Of a DNA stretch of 64,000 nucleotides, positions 35,201-47,720 are shown in pieces (position 1 is the stretch's first letter; each line of letters opens with the position of its first letter). The stretch spans positions 2,232,001 through 2,296,000 of the forward strand of contig NC_070575.1 of NCBI RefSeq assembly GCF_026914185.1. The letters run 5' to 3'. The translations under genes and the position numbers were made by a program. The notes beneath the pieces are model-generated. The model did no database searches. It was not told where the DNA came from and saw only the letters and a program-made list of their open reading frames with translations. The stretch is from Puccinia triticina (lineage: Eukaryota > Basidiomycota > Pucciniomycetes > Pucciniales > Pucciniaceae).

Positions 35201-35361
35201 TAGTAAGGGGTTTCAAAGTAGACCCGTGCATGCAACTTGCAAGGCAAGGCAAGCCGGTGTTCAACTCAAAAGTTGAACGCTGACTTGCAGTCACCCCGCA
35301 AACCTGGGTTATGCAAAGTGACCTGCATGCACGCACGGGTCTACTTTGAAACCCTCTAGTA
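35201..35361. mobile_element. MITE family M1, copy 1 (151 bp, TAGTA duplication)
   Basis: The element 35206-35356 has inverted ends GGTTTCAAAGTAGACCCG and its inverse. TAGTA lies at 35201-35205 and 35357-35361. The interior AAGGCAAGGCAAGCCGG is shared with 52516-52658, 61434-61584 and a fragment at 61720-61760. Confidence 0.85.
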
Positions 35362-36088
35362 AATGATTGGAGGAATCCCCGTGCAATGGGTGACTGCCTG
35401 TCAAGATCTGAGGGCCTCCCAAAAGTGATCTGGAGCCCCGTAAGCCAGATTTCCCTGCCAAAATCCAGCCTTTTTGGGTCTATATCCACAACTGCAAGGG
35501 TCTCAGATGTGAAGGGAAGTCATCCAATCTGGGACCCCTGCAGAGCTTGGTTTAGGCCCAAAAAGTCTAGAGTTTTGCGGGGAAATCTAGGGCCCAAAAA
35601 GCTACATAGATTTCCCTGCAAAAATCTAGACTTTTCGGGTCCAAAGCAACATCTGCAAGGGTCCCAGATCCAGTTACCCACTCTTGGACAATTCCAAAAT
35701 CACAAGGCCAAAGTGATCCGGCCCTCATGTTGAGGTTGCTTAAGCTGCACACCTTATATGAAACCGTCTGCAGGCTGTTGAGACCAAGATTGAGGATCCC
35801 AGTGATCGAAGACTAGAGATGGAGGGTCTTAATCTATGTTGGTGAATATTTTTAGTGTAAAAGGTTCCAACCAAGCGATGTCCACTTTCTGGGCCTGGTC
35901 GCTCCGAGGTCTGAGGGGAGCTCACCCTCAAACATGGCTCGTCGATGGCCTCCTTGGCCTAGCCCCTGCCAGTCTGAAACAGGCGGATGAGTGTGTTGGT
36001 GGGTCGCCGCGAAGGCTGGGCCCCCCCATTTGAAATATCCACCACCAACCAGACCAGCCAGCAACGAGCGACCGCCGGCCGCCGAAGG
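35362..36088. other. Inverted-repeat-rich upstream region of the EDEM gene
   Basis: At 35386-35740 are direct and inverted blocks: GTCTAGA..GGGAAATCTA against TAGATTTCCC..TCTAGAC, and two copies of TGCAAGGGTC.CAGAT. They are related in word content to 1898-2066. From 35900 on the sequence is the probable EDEM promoter and 5' leader. No TATA box stands out. Confidence 0.45.
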
Positions 36089-37221
36089 ATGACGACCGCC
36101 CCGCCTGGCCACACCCAGACCCGGAACACCCGCCACCGCACCCGGCGGCGAAAAGCCCTCCCGCTCATGGCGCCCATCTCCTGCGGCCTGCTCGCCGTCC
36201 TCCTCCTCCTGCTCGTCCGCCACGCCGAGGCACGCATGTCCGCCGGAAGGAAACTCGAACTCAGGTACCCAGTCAGCACCAGCCCCTCGCTCACACCGTG
36301 CTAACACCGGGGCCTTTTGTTGCAGGGATTTGGTCAAGAAGACGTGGTACCACGGCTTTGATCATTACATGAAGCACGCCTATCCGGACGACGAAGTACG
36401 TCCGTCTCTCTCTCTCTCTTTCACCAAGCCATGGTCACTGACCAGGCGGGGGATCTTGTCCGCAGCTGCGGCCGTTATCGTGCACAGGAATGGGATACGA
36501 CCACGAAAACCCGTGAGTGACTGCAAGCCCGCATTTGATCGGCCGAGCGGGGCCAGCAAGGCTCCGAGCGGCGAACCCTGACGCCCCGCTCCATGTGCGA
36601 AAACCCACAGAAACAACCACGAGACGAACGATGTGCTGGGCGACTTCTCGATGACCCTGATCGACGTCCTGGACACCTTTGTCGCGCTGGGGGACCGGGC
36701 GAACTTCCGGCTGGCGGTGATCCGGATCGTCGAGCAGATGGCCAGCTTCGACCTGGACTCCAAGGTGCAGGTCTTCGAGACCACCATCCGGGTCCTCGGC
36801 GGGCTCCTGAGCGGCCATCTGTTCGCCAAAGACCCCGATAACCTCTGGGGATTCCGCATCGATGGATACGACGACCAGTTGCTCGTCTTGGCCAAAGACC
36901 TCGCCGACCGCTTGGTGCCCGCCTTCCAGGCCTCCCCCACGGGCATCCCCTATGCTCGCGTGCGTCTCTCCCCACCACCACCCTCACTCGTATAGATATC
37001 CCACAACCACTCAACGGGCTCCAGTTTCTTTCTGTTCTCAGATCAATCTGAGACACGGCGTCCTGCAAGGAGAAGGCACCGAAACATGCACGGCGGGCGC
37101 CGGCTCATTGCTGCTCGAGTTCGCCACGCTCTCGCGCCTGCTTGGCGACCCGGTCTACGAGGTCCGTTTCCCGCCCTGCAGTCATCCCGCCCATCCCGAC
37201 TGAATCCCGCCCTATTTTCTC

Positions 37222-37253
<32 letters not shown>

Positions 37254-40200
37254 TTCATCTCACAGAACGTGGCCAAAAAGGCGTTCTATGCGTTGTGGGA
37301 CCGGCGCTCCGCAATCAACCTGTTCGGCAACACGATCGACATCCAGACTGGTGTTGGCCCCGCTCATCCATCCAACTCCGATCTGGCCTGTCCAAGCGCT
37401 GATCACCGGCCACTTTCTGTCCCCCTTTCTCGCTCTGTGTGTGTGTAGTATTGGGCATATGGGGTCTCGAGCATCGGCGCGGGCATCGACTCCTTCTACG
37501 AATACATCCTCAAGTCCCACGTCTTGTTGCAGGACGACTCGTTCCTGGAGATGTGGAACCAGGCGTACAAAGCGGTGATGACGTACATGCGCTCGCCCGA
37601 CGGGTTCTGGGTATGCCCACCATCCCCTTTCTTGCAGTCCTGGTCCACAGCTCCTTCAACAAGTCTCATTTCGGCTTTTCTGCTGAAAAGTGTTGAGCGC
37701 CCTGTTTTGTTTTTCCTGGTGGGCGTTGATAGTATCGCGGCGTGAACATGCAGACGGGGGCTGTGGCGACGACAACGATCGACTCGCTGTCGGCCTTTTG
37801 GCCCGGCCTGCAGGTGCTTGCTGGGGACATCGAGGCAGCGATCCAGTCGCACATGACATATGCCAATCTATGGGCCAGGTGCGCAACACACCTCTGCATT
37901 TACTCCACGTTTCTGGATTCTCACAAGCTGTCTTTTCGTCTCTCTCTCTCTCTCTCCCCTTTTTGTCTGAATGAAACCCTCAGATATTCAGGGATCCCCG
38001 AAGTGTTTGATGTCCACAAGAAACAAGCGACGTCATTGGGGTATCCTCTCCGGCCCGAATTCGTGGAGAGCAACTACTTCCTCTATCGGGCGACGAAGGA
38101 CGAGTATTATCTGGATGTGGCCGAGCGTGTCATCACTGATCTCGTCAATCGGACCTGGGTCGATTGCGGCCTGGCCTCCATCGCAAATCTCCTCACGGGT
38201 CTGTCTCTCGTCTCACAATGGGAATCAAGCCCTCCGAATTGATCCCGTTGGTTTTTTGATGCAGGCAAGCTCGAAGATCGGCAGCATTCATTCATGTTGT
38301 CCGAGACACTCAAATATCTGTGTACGTCCCCCACAGCTCTGCTCTATCAAGCCACCTCTCGTTTAGCTGATCTGAGAGAGGAGACCGTTCCAGACCTCAC
38401 CTTCGACGAAGACAACCCTATCAACCATGCGGATCAGCCATTTGTGTTTACCACCGAGGGACACATTCTGTACATCCCAGATGCCCAAGACATGCCGGAA
38501 AACCTTGGCCGTCGTACGGGCTGGGAAGAGCGGGAATCGCTGGAGAGTGATCGAGTGGCCTGGACGGCCCCACCGCGGAACCGGACGCGGCGGGCGTCGG
38601 TGGCGCAGACCTGCTCGGTCTTCGCGCCGTCGCTGCAGAGCGCCAAGCATTCGAACCCCCTGATGCTCTCGATCACCGGCCGGTCCGACTTCGACTACGC
38701 CCGGATGATCACGGGCAGTCTGGATGCGCCGATCAACTCGACCCACGCCGTCGACCGACTCGACGAGCGCTGGGCGAGCTGCGGGATGTGCGAGGTGCCG
38801 GTCGCGGATGTAAGGACCCTCAGCGATCTCTTGCCTCTCCTCAAATCCTCCCCCTCTCCCCATCTCAACCTCAAACTCAACCTGATTTAGAATAATCTAA
38901 TTCGCCCCCACATCCACTCCTTGTCGTTCACTCTAGCTGTGTGGAGACCTCCCTGCCTATCCTTCCGTCTTTTCCCCCTTCTTTATCTACTCGTGCTTAT
39001 TGGCGCTGTGGCTTTCTGCTTGTTGAAGCTGCCCATTGTCCAGCCAAAATGAAATATCAACAGGGTCTCCCTCCCTTCAATCAAACCAGGTATACCCAAC
39101 TGGTGTCAATCCCTCATCCCAGCTGAAACCCGCTCCCGGATCCATTCCGCTTCTCTCATCAATCCTTTATCTTCTGCTTTGATTGCGTGGCTTGGATTTT
39201 GACTTTTTTTCTTTCTGTTGAAGGATCATCTGATTGAATTGATTTTCAGTCATTCGGCGGAGGACATCGAGAGAAACCCCGGCCCGGATAAAGTCGAGTT
39301 CTTCGGACCCTCCTCAGCATCATCAGCACCTGGAACTGGACCCCCAGAGCCGAAGAGGAATATGGTCCCATTGGACTCGCATGCTTCCTTCGAGTCCTCC
39401 CCCTCATCGCCCGCTTTCGTCCTGGTCAAGAACCTCACCGGCCTGACGTTCTCCTTGAGGAAGCGGTTCGATCAAGACAGCTACGAGATCGTCAAAGGTA
39501 AGATAATCATTTGCTTCCTTTCTTCCGTGACAAAAGACATGCGTTCAGACAAACTGATTGACAACGGAATGTGTGATTCAGTTGGCGCGTATGAGCTATC
39601 GCCCAAGACTCAAGTGGTCCTGTCAGATCCATATGCGATCAAAGTGCTCCAGCCGCAAAACGAAAGCGAACAGGTCTCGCAACGAGACCGAGATCATTTG
39701 ACCGGGATCCGGGTGTACTACGAGGGTTCGGTGATCAGTCAGGAGCCTTCACAAGACATGGTCTCGATGTCGCGGGCAGTGATGATGGCCACGTTCGGCC
39801 CAGACGTGCGGAAGAACGGCTCGACGGATCTTTCGCTGGGCAATCTGCCATTGGAAGTCGTCGGCTTGAACCCGCCCAACGAATACGGCTGCATGCCGAT
39901 CCCCGCCCCCGGATTCGCCCCGACGCGGGAGCGACCGGAAGACGTCAGGGGCAAGGTGCTCCTGGTCAAGCGCGGCGAATGCACGTTTGCCGACAAGGTG
40001 GAGGCCGCGGTGGCTGCGGGGGCCAGGGCGATCATCGTGGCCAACGAGGACGACACCCTGCTGATCCCCACCTCCGACCGGATCCAGTCTCGCGACGCGA
40101 AGGAGAACCTGGTCCTCACCCACTCCGCGCCTCCTCCCTCGTCCTCGGAGGCTCCCGCGCCAACCGAGCAGCTGTCGACGCCTGTCGACGTCCACCATCA

Positions 40201-40471
40201 CCACGAGAAGCTCAAATCTATCCCGCTCTTGTTCTCCACCCTCGAGACCGGCAGGTCGATCGGCACCATGCTTGCCAATCGACAGCCCCTTCTCCCCGGA
40301 TCGCTCCGAAATAGAAAGCTGCTCATCGAAATCGTCGACAACCCCCTCGACTTGCTCACGCATCCCGAAACTACCTCGGCTACTCCCATTCACCATCAGC
40401 CCATCGACGATCCTTCCAAATATATCGTCATTAACGGCTACAAACTCTCTAATTTGATCTTGAAAAAATAA
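36089..40471 (+). CDS. EDEM-type ER alpha-mannosidase-like protein (GH47 + PA domain), 13 exons
   Basis: The exons are 36089-36264, 36326-36395, 36466-36512, 36611-36959, 37042-37161, 37266-37352, 37449-37610, 37733-37878, 37984-38198, 38265-38321, 38367-38809, 39224-39497 and 39582-40471. They join in phase to 1011 codons, all introns GT-AG. Start ATG 36089 (or 36167) precedes a signal peptide ([16 protein letters not shown]). GH47 motifs follow: [89 protein letters not shown]. The C-terminal part has a PA domain ([20 protein letters not shown]). EDEM/Htm1 proteins trim or recognise mannose on misfolded glycoproteins and send them to ER-associated degradation. The intron after 38809 is long (414 bp) and its acceptor is the least certain. 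Its 3' end is duplicated at 62361. Confidence 0.93.
37223..37253 (+). repeat. Poly-C run (31 C) in EDEM intron 5
   Basis: An uninterrupted run of 31 C lies within the pyrimidine tract before the acceptor at 37265. It may be length-polymorphic or a sequencing artefact. Confidence 0.85.
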
Positions 40472-40959
40472 ACACCAAAATGCGCCGCTTGATGGCTCTA
40501 ATCCTTTGCGTCTTTTTTCTCCGGGGGCGGGGGCTCGACAGCTGAGATCAGCGATTCGAGAGTGTCTATGTAAACATGTGTATATACATACATCTTCCTG
40601 CTTATCGAGCGTATTCCTCTGATTTTTCTAGATACTGATCCCCTCCTAGCCGCGCATTGTCCATACTTTCCAGCCCCCTTTCTTGTCTCCTTGCGTCCAC
40701 TCCTGCGTCTCGTCGTCATCGTCCATGTATACACATCCCGCCTCGTCCTGGCGTTGCATCACATAGATACCTGCTTCTTTCAAGGCGCGCGTTCTCGCGG
40801 TCCGCTTCCACGCAGATAGACGACGGAGAATCTCGCGAGGCATGGCGCGCCATCTTCTTCCGCGCTGAGATGTTTTGTCAACACGTAAATAGCCCTTGCT
40901 TTGGGTGGTATAGACGGCCTGCCAATGTTTCTCTGCTCAGCTATCCATAGAGACAATAG

Positions 40960-41177
40960 CACTACAAGAAAAACTCACCCAATTGACGGCAGTTGACATG
41001 AGCCCTTGTAGGCTTGTTCTGACTCCACCCAAGCACTCAACAGTCTTTTGTTGCACACTCCCTGTGCATTGAAGCTTGGTTGACACATGCCTTGACAAAG
41101 GCTTGAGTAGCACCACAACCTTCCCCAGCACTCTTGCATGTCAGCTGCTTGCAGTTACGGGACTTTTTCTTGCAGTG
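40960..41177. mobile_element. CACTA-type MITE, CACTACAAGAAAAA ends
   Basis: The left end is CACTACAAGAAAAACTC and the right end inverted is CACTGCAAGAAAAAGTC. 3-bp flanks are TAG (left) and CAG (right), so the duplication is imperfect. The interior is GGCTTGAG/CAAGCTT-like repeats. It is duplicated at 62960-63175. A related terminus is at 12803. Confidence 0.78.
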
Positions 41178-41341
41178 CAGGGAGTTTTAATGGTGGCCAG
41201 GTGTGACTTGCATGCACTACACCCCCTAAGCCTGCTTGAATGTTTTTCTGAAATTTGGTGTTCAAGAAAAGCCTTGCACATCCACTTGCAAAAGTGCATG
41301 CAAGTTGTGCATGGCCAACTTTGAATCCTCAAGAGCTAGCT

Positions 41342-41534
41342 CACTGCCAGCATATTTGGCTGGGATGAAGTCATCCCAGTTCAACTGGGATGCACTCAAC
41401 CAATTTAAAATGGCTAATCTCAACCAATGAAATATAAACCCATTTCATCAGTTGAGACCAACCAAGTTTGAATTGGTTCAGTTCATCCCAATTTAACTGG
41501 GATAACCTCAACCCAGCCAATTATGCTGGCAGTG
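41342..41534. mobile_element. CACTGCCAGCAT MITE, copy 2
   Basis: Ends CACTGCCAGCATA and TATGCTGGCAGTG, with the inner GTCATCCCAGTTCAACTGGG block. Same family as 31666-31881. No clean duplication (GCT against TGC). Its duplicate is at 63336-63528. Confidence 0.8.
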
Positions 41535-41682
41535 TGCAATCAATATGTCCAGTAAATAGGCTGCAAACAGGCCAGGTTGGGCCAAGTTACCATGCCTATA
41601 CTCAAGTCCATATATCAAAGCAAGCAGGTTTTTATCTTTCTACAACTAATGTGTATTTACCCTTGCTGCTTTTCTGGCATAC

Positions 41683-42235
41683 TGTTATGAGCTGCGCCAG
41701 CGTGCCGTAGACTGCCCCAGGGGACATGTCACTGTTGTATCTCCATGTCACAGATCCCTCAGTTAGGAGGGAGCCGGGGAGATATCCACACACTCTCCTC
41801 ATCCAGCAATCTACTTACTCAAGGATCAGTACTAAGAACAGACCTTCTTCCAGTATCCGCGGCCATTACATATTGCTGGATCTCATCAAAGGAACGAGAT
41901 CAGACTAGAACCAGAACCAAACCAGAAAGAGCCCAAAGAACCAACCAGAAGAAACCAGAAACTAGCAAAACTAAACAATCAGAACCAAGAATCCCCGACT
42001 GACATGGACCCTGCGGCACTTCAGCAACAATTGGCCGACCTCATGGCAGTTGTCAACGAGGAGCGCAAGTTACGCCGTCAAGCGGAGGAGGCGCGACAGG
42101 AGGCAGAGAACGGTTGCCAGCAGGCTGAAGCAGCACTGCAAGCAGTTGCCCCACTAGAGATGGCCACAGGTACCCAGCACCTGCGGGTGGGTACCCCTCC
42201 CTGTCCTCGGGTACCCCCCCCCCCCCCTGGGGGTG
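41683..42235 (+). mobile_element. 5' remnant of an LTR retrotransposon (LTR, leader, gag start)
   Basis: A TG...CA block (TGTTATGAGC..GGCCATTACA, 41683-41869) is followed by an A-rich leader. The ATG at 42004 opens a coiled, acidic/basic frame (MDPAALQQQLADLMAV, repeated EEARQEAE-type heptads), as in the N-terminus of gypsy-type Gag proteins. The frame ends in a C-run at about 42213-42227. No pol was found, so the gypsy assignment is tentative. Confidence 0.5.
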
Positions 42236-42460
42236 CCGTGTGTTGAGTTGTCTGTTAGTCTGCTACCATGATGTATCACCACAGTATGGAGGGCTGTTGG
42301 ATTGACCCATGAGCACTACCAACCAACCACCCAGCTGGCAGCCACAAGCGTCTGTAGCCTAGTTGGTAAAGGCAGCACTCCAGTGTGTGTCTCAGCATAG
42401 CTGAGGTCGTGAGATCGACTCTCACCAGACACATCTTCATTTTACAGTCTCCACACCGTG
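42236..42460 (+). mobile_element. Solo LTR of the TRIM family, CCGTG duplication
   Basis: 42241-42455 is a 215-bp LTR closely matching 456-670. CCGTG flanks it at 42236-42240 and 42456-42460. The tRNA-like module (42348-42432) keeps acceptor and variable-arm pairing, but box B reads GAGATCGACTC. It arose by LTR-LTR recombination of a full TRIM. Confidence 0.9.
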
Positions 42461-43019
42461 TACGGGTACGGGTCTGTGAAATATGGCTGAAAAAGATCAA
42501 GTACCCGTTCAGGCACCCGTCGCTGAGTTCTCCAATCCTGGAGAGCAACAACCTGTACACGGCACCTGAACTCAACCTCATACACCATGAAACAATCAAG
42601 AAAGAGACCACGCTGCCAGACCTCAAATTCACCGACTTCCTCGCCTCCAGGACCGTCAGATGGTCAGACCAAAGCAAATCAAGCAGATATCTTGGTTGCA
42701 AATAATGATGTCACAGATTACCTTGACTAGCTCTCCAAGAAAAGCCCCTCGGACCAGCCAGCCTATCACCAGTCGGGAAATCTCTGATCCTGAAGAGCTT
42801 GGTAAGCTTTCTTTGTCCTCTTAGACCTTGTTCATCTCACTGAATTTGGCATCTGATATGTTTTCTGAAAGCTTGAGCTCAGAAAATTGCCTCAATGGAA
42901 ATCAGAGCTGCCTATTCCAGCTACCACAAACCAGAACTATCAACACATCTCGACAAAAAGGGACGGCACATGATTGTGTATCCATGCAAGACGTTAGCCG
43001 TCCAGAGACCCTTTCTCAA
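42461..43019. other. Possible degraded 5' part of hAT-3, no clear exon
   Basis: Short stretches (QTKANQADILVANNDVTDYL near 42655-42730) sit in broken frames upstream of the hAT-3 exons. Nothing is firmly assigned. Confidence 0.35.
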
Positions 43020-46000
43020 TTTTCTGGACTGACCTTTGTTCCGGTTTCAGATGCAGCACAAAAATACACCGGCCCATGTATGACTTGTTGTGCAGTAACT
43101 TTCTGAAACATGCCACTGGATGTCTCAAGAAGCTGCGTGAATCAACTAGCAATCAGAATTTGGCCAATCTTGGTGGTTGTGGAGGGGATATTGATTTGGA
43201 AGAGGTGAGTGACCGACATGTCTCTCTCTCTGTTTTTTCTGGTTCCAAAATCTGAGTGCCTGCCTATTGTTTCTTGAGGTAAACCAACTGTGCGCAGAGG
43301 CTGCAAAACCCTTTGCTGCTTTGGCGGACAAGGCCCACAAATCTATTCTCCATCCAAAAGTCGTTAAGCACATGCCGTCAGCGAAGGTAGTTTTGAGATC
43401 AATTCATATGCTCTATACTGCTGTTCAAGACAGTTACCGGGGTGATTTAAAGGTAGACAGCTCATTTAATCATTATTTCCTTTCAGTGATGCACCAAAAC
43501 TGACTATCTAATAATCTTTAATTGTTTTTGTTTGTCAGAAACATGTGGGTGCCATGTACCTTGGGGCCGATGCATGGCAGTCAGCCAATGGCCAGGATAT
43601 CCTTGGGGTAATCATTTACCGCTTAGTGGAGAAGTATGGCAGAAAATTCAATCTTGAGTCCATGCCACTAGATTTTGTTCAGTTTGCTCACAGTCACACT
43701 GGAGACTATCTTGCCAAAACGATGCGGTTGGTAGTTGAAAAATTTGAATTTCAAAATAAAGCACGTCCAATTTAATGCCTCTCCCTCTCACCTCTCCTTC
43801 CTCTTGTGATAAATTTTTATGACCTATTTCATTGCTTTTAATCAGATCTGTGGCATTGTTGCCGACAATGCCTCAAACAATGCGTCTATGGTGGCCGCTA
43901 TGAAAAAGTTTAAATGGCCTTGTTTCAAAGGCAAACCACATTGGATCAGGTGTTTTGCACATATACTTAATCTTATTGTCCAATTGATCCTGCGGTGTAG
44001 GGACTCTTGTGGGACACTTAAATGTTTATTTGGTGAAAATATCCTCTGAGGGGGAAATAAATTGCTAATAGGTTGAAAGGCTATTACAACTTACGGGTGG
44101 TTTGAAAGACCTGCCCCTCTAATGGTACTATGCAAATAACTAAGAGTCTTGTAATCAATATTTATAAAGATGTGGCTGATTCCAAGATAGATCTTACTTT
44201 TGTATAGTAATCTCTATCAGACCTAGATTCCTCAAATCACTATTCTTGCAGATCTGTTACAACTTCTGATGCTGGAGGGATAATGTAATCCAGTGGGATC
44301 AATTATGTAAAATACAATTGTTGTTGATGTTGGGTTGTTGATGAGAAGGTTGGTAATGATCTCTTCCTTAAGCAATCTCTTGATAAGGCACTTTAATCAA
44401 TACTAGAGCTCCTGGTTGCTACTACACTACTACTACTTGTTATAATTGTTGTTGATGAAGTTGGTAATAATCTCTTCCTTAACAATCTCTTGATAAGGCA
44501 CTTTAATTACTACTAGAGCTCCTGACTACTACTACTACTACTGACTCAAACTTAACACTACCACTACCACTACCACTACCACTAAAATACCACTAAACTA
44601 CCACTGTAACTAAACTAACCACTGTGACCAAACCTCTGTAGGCTGATGGGGAAAAGATCTGATGAGGGGGGGAAAGAGGCCTCCTTATATATTGAAGGGT
44701 GAGGGAATTTTAGCTCCAGGGGAACTCCTTGTGAGGGCTATTTTCTGCAGGGGATATCAGTTGCACAGCAAGATATGCATGTGTTGCACTGCCTGCCAAA
44801 CAATGAGGTAATGGATTCTGCAGGAGGGGATATCAGTTGCACAGCAATATATGCATGTGTTGCACTGCCTGCCAAACAATGATGTAATTGATCCTGCAGG
44901 CAGGCTCCTTGAACACCTTATCTGCCTGCATATGCTGCACTGCATGATATCATGTGTTGCTAGGTGACCCAAACAACCTTCTGTAACCTACCATATGCCT
45001 GATGTCCAGCTGTTGCCTTCTTCCATCCAGAATATTGGGGGTCAAAGCCTCTCCTCCCACCTTGCTCCATCCTTCCTTCTTCCTCCTCCCTAATTAATAC
45101 TTACATCCATATCCCATCATACTGAATCCTAGACCCTTATAAAGTAATATACCACCCTTATAAAGATAATATACCCTTACAAAACTGCCTTACTTGATAC
45201 ACCACACCATCCTCCCTTCCATTCCTGGTTGAGACATGTGCTCCCAATACCTTCCACCTCTTCTATTGATAACATCCTTCCACCTCCCTGCCATCCTACC
45301 TAGTCATGGTCCTCCATTCCATCCCTGATCACGCCGTCCATCCTACATGATCCTAGTCTGCCGTTCCGTCCGTGCTAACACTATCCCTCATCCATCTGTC
45401 TGTATCTGTAATGAATCCATTCCTCCCATCAACACATACACTGCTTGTATTATATATAACTTCCTCCTCTTATAATGAATGATAGCTGTATCTATGCTGT
45501 CTCAATACCTCTGCAATGTGCTTTTGGCATTGTCACACCAATGGAGCCCCACAGCGGCCATTCAAGAATCTCCAAAATAAAACACCTGGTAAACGGGCAA
45601 ACAACATTGAAACAGACAAAGAATCAGAATATGAGGATGTTGAGATACAGATCCAAAGGCAAGTTGTTTTATTATTTAATAATAATGAACTCATTCTCAT
45701 GGTCTCAATGGAAACATAGATACAACACCAATCATCCCATCTGTGGGGAAGATGATGCCGCCAAAGGAGACCCTGCTGACAGTGAAGATTTGGAGGATTT
45801 GAACCGCGACAATGAGTCGAATTCTGAGTTATCTATGGCCGACATTGAGGATTTGAGTGATGAGGATGAATATAACAACTTCTACACCTTGGTATCATGC
45901 AAACAGATATTAAATAAGGTAAATGATTCACCTCCGAGCAAGAGCAAGTTCCACAAACTCACCTCACTTCTTTCTAGTTCCATGCCATAGCTTGGAAGCT

Positions 46001-47720
46001 GCGCAAATCTCCGAATTCAAAGGCCGAGTTCATCAAAATATGTGCAGAAATGGATTGCTCAACACCTCACAGCATTCCAAGAGACGTCCAAACACAATGG
46101 AACTCCACCTTTGCTCAGCTCAAATGAGTAATTTGATGTGAGAAAGCGATGTGGGTAACGGATCACATCTCTGATGAAGTCATCACAAAAGCTGATTGTA
46201 ATGTGCAGGGCAGCTTCATCTGGCAAGAGGACCACAAATTTGGGATGCCTCGACGCTATCACATTGGCGAGGTCAATATACACTTGGCACACGACCTCGT
46301 TGCCATCTTGAAGATATTCTACAAACAAACACTCCAAATTTCTGTGTCTGGATCTGCTTGACTGACACATATCATTGTCTTCATATTGAGATAACCAAAC
46401 ATCTTTCAAATGTGATCAAGGGAGACGGCAAAAAATACCCACCCGTACTCCAAAAAGTGTGCCGACTGATGGAATGACAACCAGAGAGCAGATGAGGACT
46501 GGAGGAAGAAAGCTCAAGTGAGATGGTGAAGGTTTGAGGCCTCAACGCAAAAAGCTCAGAGGCACCCTGAAAAGTAGAAGAAACCCCGGAAAGGGGTCAA
46601 GCTGCTAGCTGTGAGGAGGAAAAAAGGCTCCTCACTAAAAGAGACTCACTGGTCTCAGGGAAAAGCGCACAGAAAGCTGATGGTTCTATTTCTATCTATT
46701 TGAGCAGATATTTAAGATATTACATTGGGGGACAATGGAATTTGCATATGCAACTTGCAGGAGAAAGGGAGTGACAGGGAAGAGACAGGAGAGAAGTGAG
46801 TGACAGAGATGTGAAATTCCAACACCGACTTGGCCTTCAGCTTACCGATAAATATTATACACTTACTGACTACTTGCCTTTGTATTGCATCACCATGCGT
46901 TTGTCTTCCTTCTGTTTCAATCCCATCTGAATATGCTAACTGATACCTATCTGATTGCCTTTTGAACAGTACTCCACCCATCCTTCAAAGACCAGTAATT
47001 TGAGATTGCTGGCTGGGAAAAAAATTGGATCGACAAAGCCCTTTGGCTGACACGAGATATGTTCAATACATTCTACAAGCCTCCACTCAAAGCTCTCCCC
47101 TCCAGTCAATCAACAAAATCAAGCGAGGTGGGCTAGTTTTGATAATCAAATGCACTCCTGGCTTGCTCGGTTGACAACTGATGATTTCAGCCCAAAACTG
47201 GACATATCTCTCAGCTCGCATTGGCTGCCCAATCGGGTCAATCCTCAAATGATCCACTTGCACTCTGGCTCTCTTCTGGGCTCATTTTAGACGACGGCTC
47301 CCCAATTACTGCACTTAAGTCGCGCTGGAAATACCCACGGTGGGCTTGTCCAAATGGCCCTTGATGTCCTCAGTTGCCCAGGTAAGTCATTCTAAATTGT
47401 CCCCATTTTTGCCTGCATATCTGATTGTTCTTCAATCTAGCCACTTCCTTCTATGTTGAGCAGGCTTTCTTGTTTGGAAGGGATTATGTATCCGAAAAAA
47501 GACACCGCCTCAGTACGGTTTCTATCAGCAGGGGGATGTCAGTTGCTTTTTACTCAAAAAACCACTTGATCCCCCCCAGAGATGTTGATGATTTCTTGCG
47601 GCGTGGAGCTCTTGAGATCTCAGATCAGGAACACCATCAAGAAGCCTGCCTTAAACATTGTGATCTGTTGATTAACACCTTTTTACAAGGTCAAGTAAGT
47701 CAACAGCTCAATGAGCTCTA
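43020..47720 (+). pseudogene. hAT-3 transposase relic, interrupted by an LTR-like element
   Basis: Ordered pieces: AAKPFAALADKAHKSILHP and HMPSAKVVLRSIHMLY (to 43452); an intron (43453-43536); GAMYLGADAWQSANGQDILG, then LESMPLDFVQFAHSHTGDYL; IVADNASNNASMVAAMKKF with IRCFAHILNLIVQLILR (to 43995). A 1558-bp insert follows. Then come an acidic stretch with MADIEDLSDEDEYNN (to 45915), HIGEVNIHLAHDLVAILKIF (46258-46350) and ALWLTRDMFNTFYKPPLKA (about 47035-47095). Last is the dimerisation motif QAFLFGRDYVSEKRHRLSTVSI (47460-47530). Many stops and frameshifts are present. Confidence 0.87.
43996..45553. mobile_element. 1558-bp LTR-like insertion (TG...CA, GCGG duplication) in hAT-3
   Basis: It starts TGTAGGGACTC and ends GCCCCACA. 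GCGG flanks it at 43992-43995 and 45554-45557, exactly where the transposase frame breaks (..LILR / PF..). A related but incomplete copy is at 14763. A ~79-bp tandem duplication (TGCATGTGTTGCACTGCCTG) lies at about 44755-44900, and a CTACCA microsatellite near 44560. It is probably a solo LTR, read on the minus strand, where TATA-like ATATAAGGAGG lies near 44690. Confidence 0.68.

Larger units (their letters stand above)
40361..41606 (+). repeat. Segmental duplication, parent copy
   Basis: 1246 bp, from inside the last EDEM exon through downstream DNA, re-appears in the same orientation at 62361-63600 with scattered substitutions and small indels. It contains two MITEs present in both copies. 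40472-40959 holds no gene beyond the EDEM 3' flank. Confidence 0.92.

Noticed and set aside
36380..37068. Long minus-strand open frames opposite EDEM exons 2-5
   Set aside because: Shadows of a GC-rich coding region. They cross introns and match nothing recognisable.
42213..42227. Possible telomere-like GGGTAC/GTACCC repeats flanking the solo LTR
   Set aside because: Only a few irregular copies and no regular telomeric unit.
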